Shown: positions 1 through 8,274 of the stretch, piece by piece
How positions within the stretch are numbered: position 1 is the stretch's first letter
How the letters are laid out: the number at the start of each line of letters is the position of its first letter
Assembly: GCF_037026685.1 (NCBI RefSeq)
Contig: NZ_JBANET010000021.1
Coordinates: 16,430 to 80,429 of the forward strand
DNA: 64,000 nt
Reading direction: 5' to 3'
DNA from: Orrella sp037026685
GTDB lineage: Bacteria > Pseudomonadota > Gammaproteobacteria > Burkholderiales > Burkholderiaceae_B
Program-made: the position numbers and the translations under genes
Notes under the pieces: generated by a model
Databases searched by the model: none
Seen by the model: the letters and a program-made list of their open reading frames with translations, nothing else
Told to the model about the DNA's origin: nothing

Positions 1-3000
1 GCGCGCCCAGCGCCTGGGCCAGGGGGCGCTTACCGACGAATTCGCGGCGCTGAACGCGCGCTTGAACGAGGGCGAGGTGTTCGGCGCGCGCAGCTTCCAG
101 TTCAAGCAGGGCAGCCTGACGGTGGGCGATGAGCTGCGCGCCAATGCGGTGCAGCTTTCGATCGATGGCGGCAGCCTGACGGTGGCAGGCGCCATCGACG
201 CCAGCGGCGCGCAGGTGGGCAGCATCCGGCTGGCCGCCGCGCAGGGCTTGACCGTGGCCGGCACGGGCGTGCTCGATGCGCACGGCACCTTGCTGCGGGT
301 GGACGGCCACGGCCAGATCATCGATGCGCCCAACCGCGCCGTGATCGAACTGGACGCGGGCCAGGGCGCGCTGGTGCTGCAGGCCGGCGCGCGCATGGAC
401 CTGCGCCACGGCACGGCGCCGCAGCCGGGCGCCGCGTCCGATGGGCTGGCGCGCGGCACCGTGCAGCTGAGCGCCCCGCGCCTGGGCGCCGATCCCACCG
501 TCGCGCAGGTGGCCGTCCAGGCCGGCGGGCCGCTGGCGATCGAGGGCGCGCGCAGCATCGCCCTGAACGCCACCTGGCGCTACGGCGACGACGGTCCCGA
601 TGCGGTGATCCGGCCCGGCTCGGAAACCACCGAGGGCCGGGATTACCGCCTGATCGACCAGGCCTATCTGGACGCCCGGCATGCCGAAAGCGCGGCCTTC
701 ATGCAGGCGGCGCTGGCGCAGATCCGCGCCGGCGGGGCGCTGGCCGGCCAGACGGCCGGCCTGCGGGCGTATGCCGACGCCTTTCATCTGCGCCCCGGCG
801 TGCAGATCGAAACCGTCCACGACCTGCTGGTGCAAGGCGACCTGGATCTATCGGGCCATCGCTACGACAGCCTGAACCCGAACGTCAACGCTTTTGTCCC
901 GGGCAGCCGCCCGGGCGAGGCGGCCTATGGGGCCGGCGAGCCGGGCCGGCTGGCCATGCGCGCCCAGGGCGATCTGTACGTGCACGGCAGCATCACCGAC
1001 GGCTTCACGCCGCTGCAGACCGATATCGACACCGCCGGATGGGTGCTGCAGCCAGGCGTGCAGCCCTTCGAGGCGGACGTGGTGATCCCGCGCCTGGGCA
1101 TTGCCTTGCAGCAGGGCACGACATTTCCGGCCGGCAGCACGCTGAACTACGACCTGCCCGTGCAAAGCCTGAGCCTGCCGGCCGGCACGGTGCTGCCGGT
1201 GGCGGCCGAACTGGCCGCCGGCTTCGACGTGCCGGCCGGCACGGTGCTGCCCGGCGCGGTGACGGTGCGCCTGGCCGACGGCAGCACGCAGCTGGTGCCG
1301 GGCGGGCAACCCTTCGCGGCGGGCATGCGGGTGCTGCCCGGGACGGTGCTGCCGGCCGGCACGCGCCTGCCGTTCGATACCCAGGTGCGCAACCTGACCT
1401 GGCCGCGCGGGGTGGAGCTGCCGGTGGCCATGACGCTGCGCGGCAGCCTGAGCCTGCGCATCGGCGCGGTGCTGCCGGCCGGCAGCAACCTGGTGCTGAA
1501 CCTGCCGGCTGGCCAGGAATCCATAGCCCTGCGCGGCACGCCCACGCACAACTGGGCGGCGGCCCCGCTGCTGCCGGCCGGCAGCCTGTCCTGGGGCTTG
1601 CGCCTGGCGGCTGGCGCCGATCTCCAGGCCGCCGACACGCGCGCCGTGCGGCCCGATGCCGGCGCGGGCAGCATGGTGCTGGCCGATTCGCACTACTCGG
1701 TGGTCATGACGACGCCGCCGCCCGGCCTGCAGCTGGTTTGGAAAGCCGATAATCCGTATGGTCATCCGGAAAACACGATCGTCCATCCGGCAAGCCAAGC
1801 GGGTTGTTTGCGGCGCGATATCTGCCATTGGGTCGAGCTTCCTTCCGTACCGTCGCCGAGCCTGTTGGGCCAGGGCTTTAGCGTCGTGCGCACAGGCGTC
1901 GGCGATCTGGATCTGGCCGCGGCCGGAAACCTTTCCCTGCGCTCGGCCTTTGGGGTGTATACGGCGGGCGTCGAAGCTGCGGGACAGGACGCGTTCTCCG
2001 TCCCGGCGTTCTACCAGCCGCGCGGGGCCAGCAACGATGGCGCGGTGCTGGGCGGCGGCTTTGACCAGGAGTCGCTGGTCGATGGCGGCGCCCACAGCGT
2101 CTACCAGGCCTGGTATCCGCAGGGCGGCGGCAACGTCCACGTGGCGGCTGGCGGGGATCTGCTGGGCTATGCCCGCACGGACAACTTCTCCGCGCGCCTG
2201 CAGCCGACCAGCGCCGCCGTGGGCAACTGGCTGTGGCGCCAGGGCACCGGCACGGGCAGCGGCGCCGACCATGTGCCCACCGCCTGGTGGATCAACTTCG
2301 GCACCTATGCGGTCGAGCCCTTCCTCCCAGGCACCGATGAAACGCGCCGTCCCCATCTGGTGGGCTTTACCGGCATCGGCGCGCTGGGCGGGGGCAACGT
2401 CACGATGGACGTGGGCGGCCATGCCGGCGTCATTGATCCTTCCGTGCAGTTTCCCACCCATAGCCAGGCGCTGGTGGTGGCGGTGGGCGGCACCGGCCGC
2501 GTGCTGCAGGACGGCAGCCTGCGCCTGACCGGCGGGGGCGACATCCTGCTGCGCGCCGGCGGCAGCCTGAACGCCCTGAAGCCGCACGCGCCGATCGATG
2601 CGAGTTTTTCGACCGACAACCGCGTGGGCGGCGCGCTGGTCAACCTGCGCGGACACGTCCAGGTCCAGGCCGGCGCGCTGGGCGCCTTGCAGGCTTTCTA
2701 CCTGGGCGGCGGGCAAAGCGGCGACGCGCAGCGGCCTATCGACTTTTACCGCGCCATGTCGGCCAAGGCCCTGGCCGGCACCGTCTTCGTGCCGGGCGAT
2801 GCGGTCTTCGACGTGGCCGCGCGCGGCAATCTGGTGCTGGGCGGGGTGGGCGACCCCGGCCGGGTAGCCCAGCGCAGCGCCGTGCCTTTCACGGTTGACG
2901 GCGTATCCTATCCGGGCGGCCAGTCCAGCTTCTCGCTGTGGACGCCCCATACGGCCATCAACCTGGCCTCGGCCGGCGGCAGCCTGACGCCCTCCACCCA

Positions 3001-5179
3001 GATGGGCGAAAGCACGGGGCCCTCCATCAGCACCCTGCGCACCGGATACGACTATTCCGCCACCGACGGGCGCTTCGTCTATCCCTCGCGCCTGGCGGCC
3101 GTCGCCTTCTCGGGGGACATCTATGCCGGCGATGCCGCCATGCAGGGGGTGGACGCCGCCCGGCGCTATGGCCACTACGGCCTGCTGCTGGCGCCCAACG
3201 GGCAGGGCGCCGGCTACCTGGACCTGCTGGCGGGCGGGTCGCTGTACGGCGGGGGCTACGTCATCAGCCGCTCGGGCGCGGCCATCGAGGCCACTTCCTC
3301 GCCCTGGCGCCCCGCTTTTGTCGGACGCAGCGCCATCAACACCATCGTGGCCAGCAACCGCAGCGCCCTGGGGCCTTACCAGGCGGCTTCCGAATCGCTG
3401 GCCCCGCTGTTCGCCTTCGGCAGCCAAAGCGCGGCCCTCGCGCCCGAGCTGCTGCTGATGCCCACCCGCTTCTATGCCGTCGCGGGCGACGTCGTGGCCC
3501 TTGCCACCGGCGGACAGCTGAGGTTCTCCACTGTCTCGCCGCGCAGCGGCGCGACCTGGTATGAAGGCGCCGGGCCTTTGCGTTTGCTGGCGGGCGGCGA
3601 CATCGTCGCGGTAGGCCACGGGCTTGGGCAAAGTGCGCTCATCCCCGGCGAGATGGGCGGTTCGCGTTCGGGCGACGCCGACCGGTTCGTCTCCGGCCTG
3701 ATCGTCCACAGCCACGACACGGACGTGTCGGTGGTCTCGGCCGGGCGCGACATCCTTTTCAGCAGCTTCAACGTGGCCGGCCCCGGCGTGCTGGAAATTT
3801 CGGCGGGCCGCTCCATCCGCATGGACGATCGGGCCTCGGTCACCAGCCTGGGGCCGGTGGCGCCGGGCGATACCCGCCCGGGCGCCTCCATCGTCATGCA
3901 GGCCGGTTTCGGCGCCGCCGGCGCAAACTACACGGGCTTCCTGGCGCGCTACCTGGACGCGGCCAATCTTGCTGACCCGGATACGCCCCTGGCCGAGCAG
4001 CCCGGCAAAGTGGCCAAGACCTACGAAGAGGCGCTGATCGAGTGGCTGGCCGCCCGCTATGGCTTCCAGCCTTCGGAAGGCGGCGATGCCGCGGCGCAGG
4101 CGCGCGCCTATTTCGCCGCGCTGCCCGCCGAGCAGCAGCGCATCTTCGCGCGGCAGGTTTATTTCGCCGAGCTGCGCGAGGGCGGCCGCGAATACAACCA
4201 GGCCGGCGGGCCGCGCTTTGGCAGCTATCTGCGCGGGCGCCTGGCGATTGCCGAGCTTTTTCCCGAGACGGATGCGCAGGGCCAGGCGATGGCCTACCAG
4301 GGCGACATCACGATGTACGGCGGCGCCGGCGTGCATACGCTGGTGGGCGGCGACATCCAGATGCTCACACCCGGCGGCGGGCAGACCTTCGGCACCGAGG
4401 GCGAAGCCCCGCCCGCCAGCGCCGGGGTCATCACCCAGGGGCAGGGCGACATTGCCTTGTATTCGCTCGAAAGCATCCTGCTGGGCCAGAGCCGCATCAT
4501 GACCACGTTCGGCGGCAGCATCCTGGCCTGGTCGGCGCAAGGCGACATCAACGCGGGCCGCGGTTCGAAGACCACGGTGGTGTACACGCCGCCGCGGCGC
4601 GTCTATGACAGCGTGGGCAACGTGACCCTGTCTTCGGACGTGCCCAGCACCGGGGCGGGCATCGCCACCCTGGCGCCGATTGCCGAGGTGCCGCCGGGCG
4701 ACCTGGACCTGATCGCGCCGCTGGGCACCATCGACGCGGGCGAGGCGGGCATCCGTTCTTCGGGCAGCGTCAACGTGGCGGCGCTGCAAGTGGTCAACGC
4801 GGCCAACATCCAGGCCCAGGGCGAGACGGTAGGCGTGCCGGCGGTCGCGGCGGTCAACGTCGGCGCCCTGACCGGCGCCAGCGCGGCCTCCACCGCCGCG
4901 GCCGATGCGGCGCAGGAGTCGGTGGCGCGCACCCGCGCGGCCGCCCGCCAGAACCTGCCGTCCATCATCAGCGTGCAGATCCTGGGCTTTGGCGACGAGG
5001 CGGCGGGCGGCGAGGCCGGCGCGGCAGCACCCGCCGGCACGGGCTCGCCGCAGGTCCGCGCGCCCGCCTACGACCCGGCCAGCCCGGTGCAGATGGTGGG
5101 CAGCGGGCAAAACTACGACGCCCGGCAGGTGGCCAGGCTGACCCCGGAAGAACGGCGCGCCTTGCAACAGTCGCCTTGA
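1..5179 (+). CDS. Filamentous haemagglutinin-like exoprotein, DUF3739 type (3' part)
   Basis: The frame is open from base 2, so the gene begins left of the window; about 1,725 C-terminal residues are visible. The protein is rich in Gly, Ala, Leu and Val with recurring short GG-x-x-x-V segments, as expected of a right-handed beta-helix secreted by a two-partner or related outer-membrane route. The C-terminus (an ALQVVNAANIQAQG-like stretch, a VAAVNVGALTGAS stretch, then VQILGFGDE near the end) matches the DUF3739 region found at the C-terminus of a subfamily of haemagglutinin-like proteins. A proline-rich block with repeated P-A-G-T-x-L-P motifs lies at bases 1120-1610. The likely role is a large surface or secreted adhesin; the ligand is unknown. 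A hairpin terminator follows. The N-terminal secretion signal and carbohydrate-dependent haemagglutination domain are not in view. Confidence 0.85.
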   Translation, partial: RAQRLGQGALTDEFAALNARLNEGEVFGARSFQFKQGSLTVGDELRANAVQLSIDGGSLTVAGAIDASGAQVGSIRLAAAQGLTVAGTGVLDAHGTLLRVDGHGQIIDAPNRAVIELDAGQGALVLQAGARMDLRHGTAPQPGAASDGLARGTVQLSAPRLGADPTVAQVAVQAGGPLAIEGARSIALNATWRYGDDGPDAVIRPGSETTEGRDYRLIDQAYLDARHAESAAFMQAALAQIRAGGALAGQTAGLRAYADAFHLRPGVQIETVHDLLVQGDLDLSGHRYDSLNPNVNAFVPGSRPGEAAYGAGEPGRLAMRAQGDLYVHGSITDGFTPLQTDIDTAGWVLQPGVQPFEADVVIPRLGIALQQGTTFPAGSTLNYDLPVQSLSLPAGTVLPVAAELAAGFDVPAGTVLPGAVTVRLADGSTQLVPGGQPFAAGMRVLPGTVLPAGTRLPFDTQVRNLTWPRGVELPVAMTLRGSLSLRIGAVLPAGSNLVLNLPAGQESIALRGTPTHNWAAAPLLPAGSLSWGLRLAAGADLQAADTRAVRPDAGAGSMVLADSHYSVVMTTPPPGLQLVWKADNPYGHPENTIVHPASQAGCLRRDICHWVELPSVPSPSLLGQGFSVVRTGVGDLDLAAAGNLSLRSAFGVYTAGVEAAGQDAFSVPAFYQPRGASNDGAVLGGGFDQESLVDGGAHSVYQAWYPQGGGNVHVAAGGDLLGYARTDNFSARLQPTSAAVGNWLWRQGTGTGSGADHVPTAWWINFGTYAVEPFLPGTDETRRPHLVGFTGIGALGGGNVTMDVGGHAGVIDPSVQFPTHSQALVVAVGGTGRVLQDGSLRLTGGGDILLRAGGSLNALKPHAPIDASFSTDNRVGGALVNLRGHVQVQAGALGALQAFYLGGGQSGDAQRPIDFYRAMSAKALAGTVFVPGDAVFDVAARGNLVLGGVGDPGRVAQRSAVPFTVDGVSYPGGQSSFSLWTPHTAINLASAGGSLTPSTQMGESTGPSISTLRTGYDYSATDGRFVYPSRLAAVAFSGDIYAGDAAMQGVDAARRYGHYGLLLAPNGQGAGYLDLLAGGSLYGGGYVISRSGAAIEATSSPWRPAFVGRSAINTIVASNRSALGPYQAASESLAPLFAFGSQSAALAPELLLMPTRFYAVAGDVVALATGGQLRFSTVSPRSGATWYEGAGPLRLLAGGDIVAVGHGLGQSALIPGEMGGSRSGDADRFVSGLIVHSHDTDVSVVSAGRDILFSSFNVAGPGVLEISAGRSIRMDDRASVTSLGPVAPGDTRPGASIVMQAGFGAAGANYTGFLARYLDAANLADPDTPLAEQPGKVAKTYEEALIEWLAARYGFQPSEGGDAAAQARAYFAALPAEQQRIFARQVYFAELREGGREYNQAGGPRFGSYLRGRLAIAELFPETDAQGQAMAYQGDITMYGGAGVHTLVGGDIQMLTPGGGQTFGTEGEAPPASAGVITQGQGDIALYSLESILLGQSRIMTTFGGSILAWSAQGDINAGRGSKTTVVYTPPRRVYDSVGNVTLSSDVPSTGAGIATLAPIAEVPPGDLDLIAPLGTIDAGEAGIRSSGSVNVAALQVVNAANIQAQGETVGVPAVAAVNVGALTGASAASTAAADAAQESVARTRAAARQNLPSIISVQILGFGDEAAGGEAGAAAPAGTGSPQVRAPAYDPASPVQMVGSGQNYDARQVARLTPEERRALQQSP
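1120..1610 (+). repeat. Imperfect PAGTxLP-coding repeats in the exoprotein
   Basis: The core CTGCCGGCCGGCA recurs near 1176, 1350, 1475 and 1575, with a close variant (GTGCCGGCCGGCACGGTGCTGCC) near 1230. It encodes variants of L-P-A-G-T/S-x-L-P separated by 20 to 45 residues. Related degenerate copies (FPAGS, VPGGQP) lie between them. The spacing fits a modular stalk-like insertion in the beta-helical exoprotein. Function is unknown. Confidence 0.6.
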
Positions 5180-5198
5180 GGCGGGCATGCCTGGGAAT

Positions 5199-5235
5199 CG
5201 GCCTGTTTCCTGTCGGGGAACAGGCCGTTTTTTTT
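5199..5235 (+). terminator. Rho-independent terminator after the exoprotein gene
   Basis: A GC-rich stem (CGGCCTGTT paired with AACAGGCCG, with one bulge near the loop) is followed by eight T residues. It starts about 20 bases after the stop codon of the haemagglutinin-like gene. Confidence 0.85.
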
Positions 5236-5433
5236 CGTGCCCAGACGCGAGACGGCCCGCCAAGCCTATATGAATAGACGGAAATTACATGGAAGCATGG
5301 ATTGAATAAAAAATGCGGGGGTTTTGCCGCTTGCCAATCGTCTTAGCAGCGTGTGGGGATTCATCGGCACGGACAGGCATTCGGCACTACCCCCTTTCCG
5401 GATGGGCATCCGTTGCGATTTGGGAGCATGACC

Positions 5434-5910
5434 ATGATCTCGTTATGGCGGGTATGTCATTTTGGTGTTCCTTTGGCGCAAGACATCAAGCAGGCGCGCT
5501 GGTTCCAGGTTTCCGGTCCCATCGCCACCTGCGAGGGCTCGGCCGTGGCGGCCATGTACGCCCGCCTGGTGGCGTGCATGCAACCCAATCCCCGCGCCTT
5601 GCCGCTGGTCGATCACATCTTCGAACTGCAGGTGCCCGGCGATTCGGTCCAGGATGCCCGCCTGTCGCGCCGCTGGTTCCTCAACCGTCCCGAGGTGCGC
5701 GCCTGCGTCGACGAATGGCTGGCGCACGAGTCCTCCCTGGTGCTGCGGGTGCCCTCGGTCAGCGGCTCGCATCAATATCTGCTCAACCTTCGGCATCCCG
5801 GGCTGGGCCAGTGCCGTGTGTTCGACCGGGGGGCGTATCCCTATTCCAAATACCTGCCGGCGGTCGAGTCGGCGCTGGCAGACCCCAGCAAGTGGCTGTG
5901 CCTGCAGTAG
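5434..5910 (+). CDS. RES-domain-like protein, possible toxin-family member
   Basis: A protein of 158 residues starting M-I-S-L-W-R-V. The start at 5434 is preceded by GGGAG seven bases upstream; the frame is open further upstream without a better ribosome site. The start L-W-R, the central A-R-W-F with a following S-G-P segment, and the C-terminal LVLRVPSV...YLLNLRHPG pattern match the overall plan of RES-domain proteins, whose active members (for example MbcT, ParT) destroy or modify NAD+. The usual G-R-W-N and Tyr positions of the N-terminal half are poorly conserved, so catalysis is doubtful. The expected partner, an Xre/DUF2384 antitoxin, is not adjacent. Preceding bases 5236-5433 hold no convincing gene. 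Confidence 0.5.
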   Translation: MISLWRVCHFGVPLAQDIKQARWFQVSGPIATCEGSAVAAMYARLVACMQPNPRALPLVDHIFELQVPGDSVQDARLSRRWFLNRPEVRACVDEWLAHESSLVLRVPSVSGSHQYLLNLRHPGLGQCRVFDRGAYPYSKYLPAVESALADPSKWLCLQ

Positions 5911-6006
5911 CGCGCCGGCGGCCATGTTGAACCCGGCCTTATCCAGGCGAGCCCGCGTGCCGGCCAGGCGCATCCGGCCCCCGGCGCGCCGGCCGGATGC
6001 GCCGCT

Positions 6007-6744
6007 TCATTGCAGCGGGATGGCCCGGCGCAGCGGCCCGGCGCCGCTGCCCGGCGGCGGCTCCAGCACGATCTCCAGCCCCGACGCGGCATATAGGCCC
6101 AGCCCGGCGTGCGGCAGCCTCAGCCAGCCCTGGCCGTCGCGCCAGGCCCTGACCTCGAAGCCGCGCAGCGGGCCCAGCAGGGCCACCGCGTCGGCGCGGC
6201 CGGGTTCGGCCAGCGGGAACACCGCCGAGGCGGGGCCGGCGGCCCGGTACAGCGTGCCGTCGCTGATCCACCACTGCACGCGCTGCCAGTGGCCCGGCTG
6301 GGCCGCTGCGGCGCGGATGATCTCCAGCAGGAAGGGCCGCTGCGGCGTGCGCGCCACGTGCAGCGAGGCGGGCAGCAAGGGCTCCGTCAAGTCGGCCACG
6401 ACGCGCCCCGAGGCGTCCCGTTTCACGCGTGACGATTCGTTTTGCGATTGTGACGCTGTTTCGTTTTGCGATGGGCCCGTGGCGGTTTCCGCTTCCACCC
6501 GCGCGATCTCGGCCGGCGCAAAGCCCGGCAGTTCCACCGTGGCGCGCTGCGCCACGTCCTGCTCCAGCTGCTGCAGCACGCGCATCCATAGACTGTCCCG
6601 GCGCGCATGCTCGGTCAGGCTGGCGTCCGAGCGCTCGACGCTTTCCAGCCCGCGCCATGCGATGACGCTGATGACCGCCATGATAAGTATGGCGATCATT
6701 ATCTCGATCAGGGTAAAGCCTTGTTGTCGGCGCGGCATGGTCAT
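6007..6744 (-). CDS. gspJ: Type II secretion minor pseudopilin GspJ
   Basis: A protein of 245 residues with a type IV prepilin leader: positively charged MTMPRRQQ, then the prepilin peptidase site G-F-T-L-I-E followed by a hydrophobic helix. It is the last gene of the run gspH, unknown ORF, gspI, gspJ, four bases after gspI. GspJ is a tip pseudopilin that forms a complex with GspI and GspK. An unusual Ser/Asn/Gln stretch (SQNETASQSQNESS, around residues 90-105) has lower GC than its surroundings and looks like a short low-complexity insertion. Assignment as GspJ rests on position, size and leader. Confidence 0.8.
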   Translation of the reverse strand: MTMPRRQQGFTLIEIMIAILIMAVISVIAWRGLESVERSDASLTEHARRDSLWMRVLQQLEQDVAQRATVELPGFAPAEIARVEAETATGPSQNETASQSQNESSRVKRDASGRVVADLTEPLLPASLHVARTPQRPFLLEIIRAAAAQPGHWQRVQWWISDGTLYRAAGPASAVFPLAEPGRADAVALLGPLRGFEVRAWRDGQGWLRLPHAGLGLYAASGLEIVLEPPPGSGAGPLRRAIPLQ

Positions 6745-6748
6745 GGGG

Positions 6749-7177
6749 TCAGCGCTTTTGCAAGGTGGCCAGCGTGGCCAGGGCGCGGTCCGGCTGGTCC
6801 TGCAGGTAGACCTCCACGATGACCGCGTTCATGCCCGCCTCGGCCGGTTCGATGCGCGTCACGCACAGGAACGGCCGCCCCTGCTGGGCGCAAGGGCGGG
6901 CCGGTCCGCCGGCCGCCGCCCCCGCCACCATCAGTTCGCCCATATGGGTATCGGCGGCAAGCAAGGCCAAGGCCCGGGTCTGCAGGATGCCGCTGGCCGT
7001 CGTGGCGGTACCTACGGCCCGCACCGCGGCGGCCAGCGCCACGCCGATGATGGCCAGCGCAACCAGCACTTCCAGCAGCGTGAACCCGGCCTGCGCCGGC
7101 GTGCCCGCATCAAGAGCCGCCGTGGCGCGCTGCCGGCCGAAATGCGGCGGGCAAGGATGCCTGGCCGCGCGGTTCAT
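6749..7177 (-). CDS. gspI: Type II secretion minor pseudopilin GspI
   Basis: A protein of 142 residues. The prepilin site G-F-T-L-L-E-V-L-V-A-L-A-I at about residue 30 is the classic GspI signature. The leader before the cleavage glycine is long (about 30 residues), so a later start is possible, but the chosen ATG overlaps the stop codon of the upstream reading frame as ATGA, which suggests translational coupling. GspI interacts with GspJ and GspK at the pseudopilus tip. Confidence 0.82.
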   Translation of the reverse strand: MNRAARHPCPPHFGRQRATAALDAGTPAQAGFTLLEVLVALAIIGVALAAAVRAVGTATTASGILQTRALALLAADTHMGELMVAGAAAGGPARPCAQQGRPFLCVTRIEPAEAGMNAVIVEVYLQDQPDRALATLATLQKR

Positions 7178-7659
7178 GGAGCAAGCCTTTGGGGATGGAT
7201 CCGACTATGCGTAGACGAATGGATTTTGTCATCTCGACCGGACCGGTTTGTTCCATCTCGTGAAACCATGCCCGGCTCCTGCCAATCAGCGTTGCCGAGT
7301 CTATTCAAAAAAGAATCAACTTCTGCTGGCGAGCCGGGATCGTCAAACTCATGCAAGTTAGGGGCGTTAGGCTTATGCAATTCAGGATCAATCGTCCAAT
7401 ACCGCAGATTGGAAACGAAAAAATCATGCGAACTGGAGCCAGCCAGTTTGCGCCGCGCGGAGACACGATGCCTATTCAGAAAAGGGTCGGTTTCTGTATG
7501 CGAATCGGCATCGACAGGATTATGCGAAATGAGATGGGCCGGCCTATCCAGAATAGGATTATTCAGATCGGCAACGGCCGGTCTATCCGCATGTGGATCG
7601 AGTCGAGATTTCATAACTGAATCTGCAGATCTTTTCATATTTGGATTACCTGACGACAT
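7174..7659 (-). CDS. Unknown low-GC repeat-containing reading frame between gspH and gspI
   Basis: An open frame of 161 codons fills the whole gap between gspH and gspI. Its proposed ATG (7659) overlaps the end of gspH by 14 bases and its stop overlaps the gspI start as ATGA, the spacing expected of a coupled operon gene. The product is hydrophilic, has no membrane segment, and is rich in Asp, Asn, Pro, Ser and His. It contains degenerate internal repeats: D-P-F-L-N-R and D-S-F-L-N-R preceded by related segments, plus N-P-I-L-D-R-P. Third codon positions are mostly A or T, unlike all neighbours. It could be an acquired or fast-evolving gene, or non-coding repeat DNA that happens to stay open. 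No family was recognised. Confidence 0.4.
   Translation of the reverse strand: MSSGNPNMKRSADSVMKSRLDPHADRPAVADLNNPILDRPAHLISHNPVDADSHTETDPFLNRHRVSARRKLAGSSSHDFFVSNLRYWTIDPELHKPNAPNLHEFDDPGSPAEVDSFLNRLGNADWQEPGMVSRDGTNRSGRDDKIHSSTHSRIHPQRLAP
7298..7530. repeat. Degenerate duplicated segment inside the gspH-gspI spacer
   Basis: Two imperfect copies of about 57 bases can be aligned by eye: one starting G-T-CTATTCAAAAAAGAATC near 7301 and one starting GCCTATTCAGAAAAGGGTC near 7471. Shorter partial copies (CCTATCCAGAATAGGATT near 7541) follow. Base composition is close to 50 percent GC in a region otherwise near 68 percent. Confidence 0.5.
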
Positions 7660-8152
7660 AGCCGCCGTCGGCGGCGCGTTCGATCGTGACGCTGGCCTGG
7701 CCATGGCGCAGCACCAGCTGCCAGGGCTGGCCGATCCATTCGCTGCCGAGCACGACCGGCCCGGCCGGCGACGCGTCGGTGGGTGTCAGGCGCCAGCTGC
7801 GCGGGCGCAGGGCATCGTTGCCGGAAAAGTCGTCCAGCGCTCCGTCGGTCATGACTTCCGGGACCACGCCGCCTGGCGGCAAGCGCCAGTTGCCGCGCGT
7901 AAAGCGGTAGCCTTGGCCGTCGGCGCGCCAGGCGACCAGCCTGCCGTCGGTGCGCACCGCCTGGTGCGCGGCTTCGAACTGCTGCGCCAGCTGCCGCGCA
8001 TCCTGGCGCAGGATGCGCTCGGGCGAAGGGCTGATGCTCAGGCCTACCGCGCCGGCCGTGATGCCGATGATGACCAGCACCACCATGATCTCTATCAGGG
8101 TGAAGCCGCGCTGGCTGCAAACGGCAAGGGAAGGCGCGAACGGGGCGGGCAT
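7646..8152 (-). CDS. gspH: Type II secretion minor pseudopilin GspH
   Basis: A protein of 168 residues with prepilin cleavage site R-G-F-T-L-I-E-I-M-V-V-L-V-I at about residue 16, followed by the hydrophobic alpha-1 helix and a C-terminal beta-rich globular domain ending V-T-I-E-R-A. This layout and length fit GspH. It is the first gene of the leftward pseudopilin run and is divergent from the gspC-like gene, so a promoter for both directions should lie in 8153-8274. Confidence 0.8.
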   Translation of the reverse strand: MPAPFAPSLAVCSQRGFTLIEIMVVLVIIGITAGAVGLSISPSPERILRQDARQLAQQFEAAHQAVRTDGRLVAWRADGQGYRFTRGNWRLPPGGVVPEVMTDGALDDFSGNDALRPRSWRLTPTDASPAGPVVLGSEWIGQPWQLVLRHGQASVTIERAADGGYVVR

Positions 8153-8274
8153 GGCGGCGGGCGGGTAAAGGCTCAGGAGCGGGGCACCCCGCGCATCCTA
8201 GCCCTTCAATGTGATGCTGCAATGAAACCTACACCTGGGTTTGATAAGCCGCCTTGCCGGTTGCGGGGGGGCGC

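Noticed and set aside
848..5263. A 1,471-codon open frame on the minus strand opposite the exoprotein gene
   Set aside because: It is rich in Arg, Ala, His and Gln with no domain pattern and exists because GC-rich coding DNA lacks stop codons in the opposite frame. The plus-strand frame has family motifs and a terminator.
7298..7600. CRISPR array in the gspH-gspI spacer
   Set aside because: The repeats are few, imperfect and irregularly spaced, with no constant-length spacers and no cas genes.
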